Source of the DNA: Collimonas sp. OK607
Lineage (GTDB): Bacteria; Pseudomonadota; Gammaproteobacteria; Burkholderiales; Burkholderiaceae_D
Direction: 5' to 3'
Length of the DNA stretch: 64,000 nucleotides
Assembly: GCF_900111995.1 (NCBI RefSeq)
Contig: NZ_FOKF01000002.1
Span: forward strand, 62,001-126,000
Shown here: positions 27,071-36,230 of the stretch, piece by piece
Position numbering within the stretch: position 1 is the first letter of the stretch
Layout of the letters: each line of letters starts with the position of its first letter
Notes under the pieces: generated by a model
The model's database searches: none
What the model was told of the DNA's origin: nothing
What the model saw: only the letters and a program-made list of their open reading frames with translations
Program-made: the position numbers and the translations under genes

Positions 27071-27886
27071 CTAGTTTTGGCTCAGCTTGGTATCGCCGAT
27101 CTTGAACAGGCGTGGCAACGGCGATTTGCTGTTGGGGCCGAACCACTTGTCGTAGATTTTGAGCGCGGTGCCATTCTTTTCAAATTCATGCAGGGTGTCA
27201 TTCAGTACATTGACCAGGCGGGTTTCACCCTTGGGCACGCCGATGCCTTCGTATTCTTCGGAAATGGCAAATGCCGGGATTTCATATTTTTCCTTATCCG
27301 GGATATTCGCCAGCAGCGCGATCAGCTTGGAGCCGTCCTGGGTGATCGCCTGGACGTTGCCGTTGCGCAGGGCGGCCAGGGCGAACGGGGTGTCATCGTA
27401 TAGAACAACCTTGGCTGCCGGGTATTTCTCGCGCAAAGTGGTTTCCATGGTGGTGCCTTTGTCGGTACCTATGCGCAGCTCAGTAATTTGGGTGGCGTTT
27501 TTCAGCACGCCTTTCTTCGCCAGGAACTGCTGGCCGGAAGCGAAATAAGGAATGCTGAAATCGATCACCTGGGCGCGCTCGGCGTTGATGGTGAAATTGG
27601 CAAACACCACATCGACCTTGCCGGATGTCAGCAAGGGAATCCGGTTGGCAGGGTTGGTCGGTACCAGCTCCACTTTGACGCCGAGTTTTTTGGCGACTTC
27701 GTTGGCGTAGTCGACATCCAGACCGATGATTTTGTTAGTCTTCTGATCGACAAAACCAAACGGTGGATTGCCGTCGAAAGTGGCGACCCGCAATACGCCG
27801 GCCTTCTTGATGTCGTCGAGTTTGTCTGCATGGGCCAGCCCCGACAGCAGCGTCAGCCCGGTAAATAAGATGGCAAATGATTTCAT
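27071..27886 (-). CDS. periplasmic amino acid-binding protein (family 3)
   Basis: A 271-residue binding protein with a signal peptide (MKSFAILFTGLTLLSGLAHA, residues 1-20) and the family patterns KKAGVLRVATFDGNPPFGFVD and GLDVDYANEVAKKLGV. The start at 27886 is chosen for the signal peptide; an upstream ATG 21 codons earlier would spoil it. It would deliver a polar amino acid to the two permeases encoded downstream. The ligand is unknown. Confidence 0.9.
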   Translation of the reverse strand: MKSFAILFTGLTLLSGLAHADKLDDIKKAGVLRVATFDGNPPFGFVDQKTNKIIGLDVDYANEVAKKLGVKVELVPTNPANRIPLLTSGKVDVVFANFTINAERAQVIDFSIPYFASGQQFLAKKGVLKNATQITELRIGTDKGTTMETTLREKYPAAKVVLYDDTPFALAALRNGNVQAITQDGSKLIALLANIPDKEKYEIPAFAISEEYEGIGVPKGETRLVNVLNDTLHEFEKNGTALKIYDKWFGPNSKSPLPRLFKIGDTKLSQN

Positions 27887-28122
27887 TGTTGTAGTGGTCC
27901 CTGGTTGGTGTTTCGATTTATTTGGCGGTGCGTGAAATGCGATCATCATGCAGGGCAGATTAACAAAACAACATATTGGTGTGAACGATCAAAGTTGCAT
28001 TTGAATATTACAAGTTTGCACGCCGCGTTCAGGCGATACCGGCCTGACACGGAAACACCGTTAAAATGAGGGAAATGAGTTTAGAAAATCAGTGTACAAA
28101 AACAGGTCAAGGAGCACACGAT

Positions 28123-28881
28123 ATGGCAACAACGAAAAAAATCGCACTGGTCACGGGCGCAGGTTCCGGCATTGGCAAGCACATCGCCCTGGCCTTGCTG
28201 CGTAACGATTACAGCGTAGTGCTGGCGGGCCGACGCGTCGCCGCGCTAGAGGAAACGATGGCGGTAGCAGGGGCGTTGGGCGCACATGCCTTGCCGGTAT
28301 CTGCTGATGTCAGCGATCCGGCATCGGTCAAGGCGCTATTTGAAAAAATCCGGGAGCAGTTCGGCCGGCTTGATCTACTGTTCAATAATGCCGGCATCTT
28401 TACCAAGTCGGCATCGCTGGAAGATGTCGATTTCGCGCAATGGAAGGCGTCTGTCGATGTCAATCTGAGCGGCGCGTTCCTGTGCACGCAGGAAGCGTTC
28501 CGCATCATGAAAGCGCAAACGCCGGGCGGTGGCCGCATCATCAATAATGGTTCGATCGCGGCTCATGTGCCGAGGCCTAACTCGGTGGCTTATACCGCGA
28601 CCAAACATGCCATTACGGGTCTTACCAAGGCGACCTCGCTGGACGGCCGTAAATACAATATCGCCTGCGGCCAGATCGATATCGGCAATGCCGCCACCGA
28701 CATGACTGAACGGATGGAGCAGGGCATCTTGCAAGCCAACGGCCAAATCGCCGTGGAACCGACGATGTCAGTTGAAAATGTCGCCAATGCGGTGCTGTAT
28801 ATGGCCAGTTTGCCGCTGGATGCGAACGTTCAGTTCATGACGGTGATGGCGACCAATATGCCGTTTATCGGGCGCGGATGA
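28123..28881 (+). CDS. short-chain dehydrogenase/reductase
   Basis: A 252-residue SDR. The cofactor motif TGAGSGIG is at residues 11-18, NNAG follows in [11 protein letters not shown], and the catalytic Ser and YxxxK appear in [10 protein letters not shown] and YTATK. The arginine-rich AGRR after the second strand suggests NADP(H). AAGGAG lies 9 nt before the ATG at 28123. The C-terminal part is of the classical SDR length. It diverges from the binding-protein gene. The substrate is not predictable. Confidence 0.88.
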   Translation: MATTKKIALVTGAGSGIGKHIALALLRNDYSVVLAGRRVAALEETMAVAGALGAHALPVSADVSDPASVKALFEKIREQFGRLDLLFNNAGIFTKSASLEDVDFAQWKASVDVNLSGAFLCTQEAFRIMKAQTPGGGRIINNGSIAAHVPRPNSVAYTATKHAITGLTKATSLDGRKYNIACGQIDIGNAATDMTERMEQGILQANGQIAVEPTMSVENVANAVLYMASLPLDANVQFMTVMATNMPFIGRG

Positions 28882-29121
28882 TGCCACTGCCGCCATGGGA
28901 CTGAACCGTCGTTCAGCTTCCGGGCCAACGTTAAATACTTCGTGGTAACAAAGGCGATGGCGTCAGTTGCTTAGGACGCGAATGCAGTTGCACATAGGGA
29001 AAATGCCGGCGGCCCGGTATATTCATGCTGCGGCAGGGCGCGCCCGTGGTCGGGGCTCATGCTTCACGGTTTGATCAATCGTCCCGCTAACGGGCGCTTG
29101 CGCCAATTTGAATACTGCTTT

Positions 29122-29403
29122 TTAGTTGTCGATGCGCTGCAATACCGCAGCCAACGCCTCATCTTCAAGAATAGGGACCGTCGTTAATTCCATCAGGTCG
29201 CTCCACATCAATGAAAACTCCGCCATGGCTTTTGGATCGTCACTCTCAATCAGATCAAAGCCGCCGTTTAAGTCGACGCGTGTCCAGCGTCCCAGCAGCG
29301 TGACCCCTTTTGGCGGTAGTCCGCCAGTCTTTTTGAAGCGGGCAATACCTTCCTCGCGGATCTTCGGGTCGGCTTTCCAAGAGAACGTCGTTATGAATTT
29401 CAT
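29122..29403 (-). CDS. DUF3303-family small protein
   Basis: A 93-residue protein beginning MKFITTFSWKADPKIREEGIA with GGAGG 7 nt before the ATG. The stretch GVTLLGRWTRVDLNGGFDLIESDD is characteristic of the DUF3303 family, a ferredoxin-like small domain of unknown function. It stands alone with non-coding DNA on both sides. Confidence 0.75.
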   Translation of the reverse strand: MKFITTFSWKADPKIREEGIARFKKTGGLPPKGVTLLGRWTRVDLNGGFDLIESDDPKAMAEFSLMWSDLMELTTVPILEDEALAAVLQRIDN

Positions 29404-29633
29404 GGGATTCCTCCTTCGCCATCTGTGAAGCGCTGTCTTGCCAGCGATTTTGTCTTGACTCCTCCTCTTGCATTATCGTTTGAGCAGCGCGTTATAGCGT
29501 GCGAACCCGCACGCTAAACTGAATGCTAGGTCAGATTAAGCAAATATCAATCAGGCATTAAAAAGGTGTGAGCAAAGTTGGAAATCCGCGTCGATCACAG
29601 TTGATCCCTTGTCTGTGGGGAATTGAATCCTCG

Positions 29634-30203
29634 TTACGTCTTCAATTCGACATTGAATGCTTCGCCGGTAGCAAAGAAGGTGCCGCCGGACAGATAGTGC
29701 AGCGAGCGTTGATCGTCAGCCGGGAAATGCCAGCGGCCTGCGGAAAAGGCGGCTGCATCGGCCTTGGCGGCGACCACCTCGGCGATAAACAGATCGTAGC
29801 GTTGCTGGTTGTGCGGTTCGGGAATCACCTTGCATTCGAGCCATGCCAGGCAGCCAGACATAAGCGGCGCCGCAATTTTCTCCGCCGGGAATGTGGCAAT
29901 ATCCAGCGCGGAAAATTTGTCGCCGTCGCGGCCCGAACTGGATCCCACCGCCAACGTGGTTTCAGCCAGCGCCCGCGTCGGGATATTCAAGGCGAATTCG
30001 CCGGACGCTTCCACCAGTTCGCGGGTCAAGGTGCTGCTGTCGATCACCAATAATATTTTGGGTGGATCGAAATCGAGCGGCATCGCCCACGCTGCCGCCA
30101 TCACGTTGCTGACGCCGCCATGCGCGCTGGTGACGATGGTGGTAGGGCCGTGGTTGAGCAGGCGATAGGCTTTGGCCAGTTCTACAGCTTGAATATTTTG
30201 CAT
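29634..30203 (-). CDS. flavin reductase-like, FMN-binding split-barrel protein
   Basis: A 189-residue protein of the flavin reductase/HpaC-like split-barrel fold. The segments GPTTIVTSAHGG near residue 19, FDPPKILLVIDSSTLTRELVEASGEFALNI and LECKVIPE match this family, which binds FMN and often reduces it with NAD(P)H for a partner monooxygenase. No monooxygenase gene is adjacent, so the partner is unknown. Confidence 0.8.
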   Translation of the reverse strand: MQNIQAVELAKAYRLLNHGPTTIVTSAHGGVSNVMAAAWAMPLDFDPPKILLVIDSSTLTRELVEASGEFALNIPTRALAETTLAVGSSSGRDGDKFSALDIATFPAEKIAAPLMSGCLAWLECKVIPEPHNQQRYDLFIAEVVAAKADAAAFSAGRWHFPADDQRSLHYLSGGTFFATGEAFNVELKT

Positions 30204-30642
30204 AAGATTCCGACGATGATGGTGGTGTGCTTTACAGTAATCTTTTATTTTATCCGTGTTCCAATTTTCAGAAATTCCTTACAAAATAAGGTCGGGTTTG
30301 TTCTTGACACACTTGTTGTTAAATCTATACACTTCGGACATTGCATTATATGGAGGTCCACTGTGGACTGTAGTTCTAATAGTAGAAGTGGATGGGTGAT
30401 CAGCCCGGCACAGCTCGCATAGTTTTAGCAGACCTCCCTCCGCTACAGCTTTGCGCAAGCCGAGTTGTAGATGCGACCAGCAATACCGCACTTTAAATCC
30501 CCGTCCAATTATTCAATTCGGTTATTAATCGTTTTCCGCACTGCTATAACGAATTTTTCGTGCCTGGCCTGGTTTTCGACCTCGCTCGTCCTGACTGATT
30601 ACGTCATTGCCATTGCGGAAGTATTGGTTAAAGGAGATTGGT
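30204..30642. other. non-coding leader region of the magnesium genes
   Basis: No convincing gene is seen. A short perfect dyad, GTCCAC-T-GTGGAC (30356-30368), and a candidate promoter lie here. The start of the MgtC-like gene is about 310 bp from that promoter, which would leave a long untranslated leader. Confidence 0.45.
30304..30331 (+). promoter_or_regulatory. candidate sigma-70 promoter for the mgt region
   Basis: TTGACA at 30304-30309 and TATACA at 30326-30331 are separated by 16 bases. It is a strong match, but it stands about 310 bp from the first gene. Confidence 0.4.
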
Positions 30643-31092
30643 GTGTCCCATCTTTCCAGACAAATAAATACGCCCCAGGCATGTGCGGCGTACAGCGTGG
30701 GCGTGCAACAAGCATCGAACGCACGTTTTCCCTACCGCATCGTTACGCTCGTTCGTAGCGCGGACAGTGCCGCCATCAAGGACTTGCTGCAGTTATGCCT
30801 GCAAGATGGCCTGGCGCAATATCATTGTTATCAACGCTCTGTTTCACGGTTTTTAAGCCGCATCACTATCGAATTACTATGCTCGGTCAGTGAACGTGCA
30901 GCTTTGGTGCGATTGGTGAATCGCCTGGGTTTGGAAAAAAGCGTGCGCAACATCCATTGGGAAAGCATCACGGAAAAATCACTGCCGGCATCGCCAGGCA
31001 ACGCACTGGAGGACCGGCGTCGCCCGGGCTCTTCAGCCCTCTCACCAGCTGCTGGCAACCATGAACCGGTTGCCATCCCGGCGCGTTTATAA
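30643..31092 (+). CDS. stand-alone MgtC C-terminal-domain-like protein
   Basis: A 149-residue protein starting with GTG at 30643, behind AAAGGAG (6 nt). Residues about 30-105 (PYRIVTLVRSADSAAIKDLL to LGLEKSVRNIHWESI) resemble the ACT-like C-terminal domain of MgtC, including the closing SVxxIHW pattern. The N-terminal membrane domain of MgtC is absent here, and no remnant of it was found upstream. The last 40 residues are unrelated and disordered. Its gene lies about 1 kb upstream of the Mg2+ ATPase gene, which supports a link with magnesium. The family assignment is by eye and moderate. Confidence 0.5.
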   Translation: MSHLSRQINTPQACAAYSVGVQQASNARFPYRIVTLVRSADSAAIKDLLQLCLQDGLAQYHCYQRSVSRFLSRITIELLCSVSERAALVRLVNRLGLEKSVRNIHWESITEKSLPASPGNALEDRRRPGSSALSPAAGNHEPVAIPARL

Positions 31093-31427
31093 AGGAATGT
31101 TGACTTGGACTGTCCTCCCAGTTGCCCCTGTTGTAAGGCATCTCTGATACGCAAGCAAGGGCTGTGCAGTGTTGTCGTTTTTCTTCTGATATCGCTTTAG
31201 CCTATCGCCGTTATTTTCCAGCGTCGATAAGCTAGCTGTTGATGAACTAGCGATCTGCTGGCATAACGATCACATATCGTTTTCTTCCACACAGCTGTCA
31301 GGCTGGCTGAAAGCCTGTCTGGCGCCTTGTCATTGCGCATGCACCTCATGCGCGGCCCTTGCTTGCTTCTGATATCGGCTCTCCATCCGAAGAGCCGCTA
31401 TTCAATCACGACCATTTGAGGAAAATC

Positions 31428-31616
31428 ATGACAATCAAATTATTCGCAACCAACAATCAACAGTCTCGTGCCGCAACCAAATGCAAGGGCTGGATTTTTG
31501 GCTGGACTGCCCGCCAGGCCGCTACAAATGCACGCGAGATACGTTCTCACGACCCCAGGCAACACGCGCCGAATTATGGCATTTATGGGGCCTTGACAGG
31601 TAATAACGGCCATTGA
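31428..31616 (+). CDS. small hypothetical ORF in the mgt region
   Basis: A 62-residue basic protein (MTIKLFATNNQQSRAATK at the start) with TTGAGGAAAATC in front of the ATG. I recognise no family. The frame continues after its TGA stop at 31614 without a further stop to 31799, so this and the next small ORF may be one gene interrupted by a stop codon. A short hairpin, CGGCTCT to AGAGCCG (31376-31397), precedes it. Confidence 0.45.
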   Translation: MTIKLFATNNQQSRAATKCKGWIFGWTARQAATNAREIRSHDPRQHAPNYGIYGALTGNNGH

Positions 31617-31640
31617 GAGTTAAATAAATCGCGTACGGAG

Positions 31641-31799
31641 GTGGGTATTCACCATCAATTTTTAAGCGCAAGAAACGCAGTATTGCTAGCCCTCGCTGCA
31701 GCCATAGCCTGGCTGTTTATTCTATTGAATATATTGTCGCCATTGGAGGCGGATGGCGCAAAACAGGTGTACACCGCTCCCATCTTTATGAATCATTGA
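31641..31799 (+). CDS. candidate single-pass small membrane protein
   Basis: A 52-residue frame from GTG at 31641 to TGA at 31797. It holds one clear transmembrane helix (AVLLALAAAIAWLFILLNIL) and a short tail. CGGAGG abuts the GTG, so translation may instead start at a rare ATT six bases later, or the frame may be the tail of the preceding small ORF. Small single-pass proteins such as MgtS and MgtR accompany magnesium transporters in enterobacteria, which is an analogy only. Confidence 0.4.
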   Translation: MGIHHQFLSARNAVLLALAAAIAWLFILLNILSPLEADGAKQVYTAPIFMNH

Positions 31800-31899
31800 T
31801 TGGCGTGAAAAAAATGGGTTTCATCGAGGCTGTGTACTTGCAAATGTACACAAAAGCGCACGGAAAAACTAATTTCAACAAGTGTAACTAAAGGATTTC

Positions 31900-32043
31900 A
31901 TGGAAGGCGACAGCGAAGGCAGCGATAGGACGCCCGCTTGGATAGTCATTACGATAACCACAGCGGGCGACCTTCGTCCAATTATTTTTATCAACCGAAC
32001 ACGCTTGGTCGTGGCGCGGCGGGGGGCAGTATTGTCTGAATAA
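31900..32043 (+). CDS. candidate leader ORF of mgtA
   Basis: A 47-residue frame from ATG at 31900 behind AAGGA, ending 44 bp before mgtA. Within it CGCCCGCT (31931-31938) and AGCGGGCG (31962-31969) form a perfect 8-bp stem. A translated leader with an internal hairpin could control mgtA, as the MgtL leader does in enterobacteria. The peptide itself resembles nothing I know. Confidence 0.3.
   Translation: MEGDSEGSDRTPAWIVITITTAGDLRPIIFINRTRLVVARRGAVLSE
31931..31969 (+). promoter_or_regulatory. hairpin in the mgtA leader
   Basis: A perfect 8-bp stem, CGCCCGCT with AGCGGGCG, encloses 23 bases about 120 bp upstream of mgtA. It may be part of a regulatory leader. No known riboswitch class was recognised. 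Confidence 0.35.
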
Positions 32044-32087
32044 AGACAGGATTTTCTCGCGCCGGCCACGCGACGCAGGAGAATCAA

Positions 32088-34847
32088 ATGACTCAGACAC
32101 CACCGCATAAAACAAGTAAGCCCAAGCAGAAGCAGAAAGGATTCGTATCGACATCCTCTGCATCGGAAGAAGAAATTTCGATGCGCGTAGCCGAAGAATC
32201 CGGAAAACCTTTTCAATCCACCTTTAATAGCACCAAAAGCTCGCCACTTGGCCTGTTTGCACATGAGGCTGCGGAGCGTCTGCGGCGTTCCGGTCCAAAC
32301 GAAGTCGCGCACGACAAGGCGCCACACGTGCTGGTGCAGCTATTCCTCGCCTTTAAAAATCACTTCGTGATTGTGTTGCTGGTGCTGGCATGCGTCAGTT
32401 TTATTACAGATGTTTATCTGGAAGAGCCTGACGACCGCAGTTACACCGGCATCATTATCCTGGTAACGATGGTGCTTCTTAGCAGTTTCCTCCGTTTTTA
32501 TCAGGAATACCGCTCGAATCAAGCGGCGGAACGGTTGAAATCCATGGTGCGCAATACTGCCACTGTCCTGCGCAGGACGAACGATGCAGCCAAGCCTGAG
32601 CGCCGGGAAGTTCCAATGCAAGAACTGGTGGTCGGCGATGTGGTCAGCTTGCAGGCTGGCGACATGATTCCTGCAGATATCCGGCTGTTTGCATCGCGAG
32701 ATCTGTTCATCAGCCAGGCAATCCTGACTGGTGAAGCGCTACCGGTCGAAAAATACGACACGCTCGGCGCCGTATCGCAGAAATCCGCCAATGCCGATCC
32801 TGACAGCAAAGCCGACTTGCTTGATCTGTCCGATATCTGTTTCATGGGGACTAACGTCGTCAGCGGCACCGCAACCGCCGTGGTGGTAGCCACCGGCGCC
32901 AATACCTATTTCGGTTCGCTGGCAAAAAATGTGGTGAGCCATAAGCGTGTCGAAACCAGTTTCGATCGTGGTGTGAGCAGCGTTTCATGGCTGTTGATTC
33001 GTTTCATGCTGGTCATGGTACCTGTGGTTTTCATGATTAACGGACTGACCAAGGGCGACTGGATGTCGGCACTGACATTTGCGTTGGCGGTGGCGGTTGG
33101 CTTGACCCCGGAAATGTTGCCGATGATCGTCTCAGCCAACCTGGCCAAAGGCGCCATGGCTATGGCGCGTCGCAAAGTGGTGGTTAAACGCTTGAACTCG
33201 GTACTGAATTTTGGCGCTATGGATGTATTGTGCACCGATAAGACTGGCACGCTGACGCAAGACAAGATTATCCTGGAACGTCATTTGGATATCAGTGGCA
33301 AAGAAGACAAAAATATCTTGCAACTCGCCTGGTTGAACAGTTTCCACCAAAGCGGGCAAAAGAATTTGATGGATATCGCGGTCGTTAGCCATGCCGACGA
33401 GCGTGGTCCGGCGGCGAAACTCCTGCAGTACAGCAAAATCGATGAAATGCCTTTCGATTTCATTCGTCGCCGTCTGTCAGTGATAGTGGAAGACCAAAAC
33501 GGCGCACAGTTGATGGTATCCAAAGGCGCCGTCGAAGAAATGCTGGCGGTGTGCACGCACACGCAAGAAGGTAATGTCGTACAGCCGCTGGATGAAAAAG
33601 CGCGTACCGAATTGCTGGAAAAATCGCGGGAATACAACGAAGAAGGCTATCGCGTCCTGGTTGTCGCGACACGCCAGATTGATGCTGCGGATGCCAAGGC
33701 GCAGTACAAGACCTCTGACGAAGAGAAGCTGGTTGTGCGCGGCTTCCTTACCTTTTTCGATCCGCCAAAGGACTCTGCCGCACCGGCCATTCGCGCATTG
33801 CAGGATTACGGCGTTGCAGTCAAAGTGTTGACTGGCGATAACGCCATTGTGACGCTCAAAGTCTGTCGCGATGTCGGTCTTGATCCCGGTGTGCCCCTGG
33901 TCGGTCCTGAAATTGAGGCGATGGATGACGAGCGCTTGAATGACGCGGTCAAATACACCACAGTCTTTGCCAAACTCACTCCCCTGCAAAAATCGCGCGT
34001 AGTCAAAGCGCTGCAAGCGAACGGCCATACCGTCGGCTTTCTTGGCGACGGCATTAACGATGCGCCAGCACTGCGCGATGCCGACGTTGGCATTTCTGTC
34101 GATAGCGGCGCTGATATTGCGAAGGAAACCGCCGATATCATCTTGCTTGAAAAGAGCTTGATGGTGCTGGAAGAGGGCGTCGTCAAGGGACGTGAAACAT
34201 TCGGCAATATTCTCAAATATCTGAACATGACTGCCAGCTCCAATTTCGGCAACGTGTTTTCGGTGCTGGTCGCGTCTGCCTGGCTGCCGTGGGAGCCAAT
34301 GCTGGCGGTGCATCTGCTGATTCAAAACCTGATCTACGATATTTCGCAAATGATGCTGCCGTGGGACAAGATGGATGAAGATTTCCTCAAGAAACCACGT
34401 AAGTGGGAGGCCAATAATATCCGCCGCTTCATGCTCTGGCTTGGCCCGACTTCATCGGTATTCGATATGACTACCTACGTCTTGATGTGGACGGTGTTTG
34501 GCGCCGGCGCGGCGTACTACGCGGGCACCGGAGATGGCGGGCAAAGCATCATGCATTCCGGCTGGTTTATTGAAGGCCTGGTTTCACAGACGCTGGTCGT
34601 GCATATGCTGCGCACTCGCAAGATTCCTTTCATTCAAAGTACAGCGACATTGCCGGTGCTGCTGTCGACTTCGATTGCCATCGCGATCGGTTGCTACCTG
34701 CCGTTCTCGCCGTTGGCTGCGTCGATTGGATTTATCCCCCTCGATAAATCGTATTTCCTCTGGCTGATCGCCACCATGGTTGGTTACATGGTGCTGACTC
34801 AGATAGTGAAGACGATCTATATCCGTCGTTACGGTCAGTGGTTCTAA
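32088..34847 (+). CDS. mgtA: magnesium-translocating P-type ATPase
   Basis: A 919-residue P3B-type ATPase. The phosphorylation site DKTGTL has Asp384. TGEALPVEK (actuator), the KGA nucleotide-binding segment (MVSKGAVEEML) and GDGINDAPALRDADVGISVD are present, and about ten transmembrane segments are predicted. The extended N-terminus of about 60 charged residues and the C-terminal membrane block are typical of MgtA. AGGAGA lies 6-8 nt before the ATG. The enzyme imports Mg2+ across the inner membrane. The leader region suggests control by magnesium level. Confidence 0.93.
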   Translation: MTQTPPHKTSKPKQKQKGFVSTSSASEEEISMRVAEESGKPFQSTFNSTKSSPLGLFAHEAAERLRRSGPNEVAHDKAPHVLVQLFLAFKNHFVIVLLVLACVSFITDVYLEEPDDRSYTGIIILVTMVLLSSFLRFYQEYRSNQAAERLKSMVRNTATVLRRTNDAAKPERREVPMQELVVGDVVSLQAGDMIPADIRLFASRDLFISQAILTGEALPVEKYDTLGAVSQKSANADPDSKADLLDLSDICFMGTNVVSGTATAVVVATGANTYFGSLAKNVVSHKRVETSFDRGVSSVSWLLIRFMLVMVPVVFMINGLTKGDWMSALTFALAVAVGLTPEMLPMIVSANLAKGAMAMARRKVVVKRLNSVLNFGAMDVLCTDKTGTLTQDKIILERHLDISGKEDKNILQLAWLNSFHQSGQKNLMDIAVVSHADERGPAAKLLQYSKIDEMPFDFIRRRLSVIVEDQNGAQLMVSKGAVEEMLAVCTHTQEGNVVQPLDEKARTELLEKSREYNEEGYRVLVVATRQIDAADAKAQYKTSDEEKLVVRGFLTFFDPPKDSAAPAIRALQDYGVAVKVLTGDNAIVTLKVCRDVGLDPGVPLVGPEIEAMDDERLNDAVKYTTVFAKLTPLQKSRVVKALQANGHTVGFLGDGINDAPALRDADVGISVDSGADIAKETADIILLEKSLMVLEEGVVKGRETFGNILKYLNMTASSNFGNVFSVLVASAWLPWEPMLAVHLLIQNLIYDISQMMLPWDKMDEDFLKKPRKWEANNIRRFMLWLGPTSSVFDMTTYVLMWTVFGAGAAYYAGTGDGGQSIMHSGWFIEGLVSQTLVVHMLRTRKIPFIQSTATLPVLLSTSIAIAIGCYLPFSPLAASIGFIPLDKSYFLWLIATMVGYMVLTQIVKTIYIRRYGQWF

Positions 34848-34873
34848 CTTCGCATTAATTTGTAACAGGCAAC

Positions 34874-34907
34874 CGTAGGGTGGGCACGTCTTTGTGCCCA
34901 CCCTACG
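34874..34907. repeat. GTGGGCAC-type dispersed hairpin, copy 2
   Basis: CGTAGGGTGGGCAC and GTGCCCACCCTACG form a perfect 14-bp stem with a 6-base loop (GTCTTT), 27 bp after mgtA and just before the porin gene. It could limit read-through, although no T run follows. Confidence 0.9.
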
Positions 34908-34938
34908 TCCTTTCATAACAAAAGATTGGGATGTAAAT

Positions 34939-36123
34939 ATGAAAAACTTATTAAGTGTCATTGGCAGCAGTTGCGCATTTGCATTCTCACCGGCTGTCCT
35001 GGCGCAAACCGCCATGCCGGAAGACGATAAGAAGAGCACTCCGAAAACCAGTGTTGTCTTTTATGGTGTGCTGGACGCCGGCGTTACCTTTGTCAACAAT
35101 GAAGCTGGTCAAAGTAATAGAAAGCTGGATACCGGGGTGATGGATCCCAATCACTGGGGTATGAAAGGTGTAGAAGCTCTGGGGGGCGGGTTACGTGCTG
35201 TGTTCCAGCTGGAGAACAGCTTCAATCTGGACGATGGTTCATTGTCCTCGGAAGGCACCTTGTTCGACCGGATTGCCATGGTTGGTCTGGGAAACCGCTA
35301 TGGTCAGGTAACTCTCGGCACCCAATTGGATTTGATCAATGACTATGTCACGCCGTTCAACATTAGTGCCGGCGCCAGCGGTTATGCCGCACATCAAGGT
35401 GATTTCGATCGTATCGCAGGTAATGCGATACAACGTTCAATCAAATTTTCCAGCGCCGATTTCGACGGTTTGACTTTCGGCGCACTTTATTCATTTGCGG
35501 ACAAGAGCGCCCACCCCGATGAGGATACTGCCGGCGGCGGCAGCGGTAAAGCATGGAATATAGGGGCACACTATGCCAACGGTCCATTTGCCATCGGTGC
35601 GTCCTATATGCAGCTCAACAAGCCGCGCGGCACGGAGGCTATCGGCCCTTATCAAAGCCTTGGCCTGTCAACTTTCCTGGGACAGGCTACGTTCGAGATC
35701 GATCCTGACACCGGCGAACGTACGCCGATTGAAAATATGGCGATTGATAGCCAGAAGATCTTTGCAATCGGGAGCGCCTATGAGATTGGCGATTTTACTG
35801 CAATGATCAATTTTGCAGACATCAGGTTCAAAGGTTACGGCAATACAGAAAATCTGCGCCTGATCGAAATCGGCGGTCATTATCATATCAGTGCTGTGCT
35901 TGATGGTACGCTGGGCTATCAGCGCATGCATGTGGCCGGCACAAAAGCAAACCAGGTGTCGGTGGGGCTGGACTACCATCTATCCAAACGTAGTGATATT
36001 TGCGTCTCGGCGGACTATCGCAGGGCATCAAATGGCGTGGCTGGCGTCATCGGAGATTCGTTTGAACCGTCAAGCAATAACGCGCAGGCGTTGCTGCGGG
36101 TTGGCATGCGTCATATGTTTTAA
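34939..36123 (+). CDS. Gram-negative porin (general diffusion type)
   Basis: A 394-residue outer-membrane porin with a signal peptide ending near residue 22 (SPAVLAQ). SSVVFYGVLDAGVTFVNN-like openings (here TSVVFYGVLDAGVTFV) and GMKGVEALGGGLRAVFQLE are hallmarks of betaproteobacterial porins, and the protein ends in phenylalanine (GMRHMF) as required for barrel insertion. The start at 34939 is chosen for the signal peptide. It lies directly after mgtA but behind a strong hairpin, so it may be separately transcribed. Confidence 0.92.
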   Translation: MKNLLSVIGSSCAFAFSPAVLAQTAMPEDDKKSTPKTSVVFYGVLDAGVTFVNNEAGQSNRKLDTGVMDPNHWGMKGVEALGGGLRAVFQLENSFNLDDGSLSSEGTLFDRIAMVGLGNRYGQVTLGTQLDLINDYVTPFNISAGASGYAAHQGDFDRIAGNAIQRSIKFSSADFDGLTFGALYSFADKSAHPDEDTAGGGSGKAWNIGAHYANGPFAIGASYMQLNKPRGTEAIGPYQSLGLSTFLGQATFEIDPDTGERTPIENMAIDSQKIFAIGSAYEIGDFTAMINFADIRFKGYGNTENLRLIEIGGHYHISAVLDGTLGYQRMHVAGTKANQVSVGLDYHLSKRSDICVSADYRRASNGVAGVIGDSFEPSSNNAQALLRVGMRHMF

Positions 36124-36145
36124 AGCACGGCGAATATTTTTGCCA

Positions 36146-36173
36146 TGTCATTCCGATGTGTGTCGGAATGACA
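36146..36173. terminator. convergent-gene hairpin
   Basis: TGTCATTCCGA and TCGGAATGACA form a perfect 11-bp stem with the loop TGTGTG, between the converging ends of the porin gene and the SIS deaminase gene. No T run follows on either side, so a role as terminator is likely but unproven. Confidence 0.5.
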
Positions 36174-36230
36174 TTTGGAGACCTGCAATTTCGCGACTGT
36201 CAGGATCATGAAGAGTTACGCGTTGCGCTC

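Noticed and set aside
30279-30491. Minus-strand 70-residue frame in the mgt leader
   Set aside because: It has no ribosome site, no similarity and poor composition, and lies across the candidate promoter.
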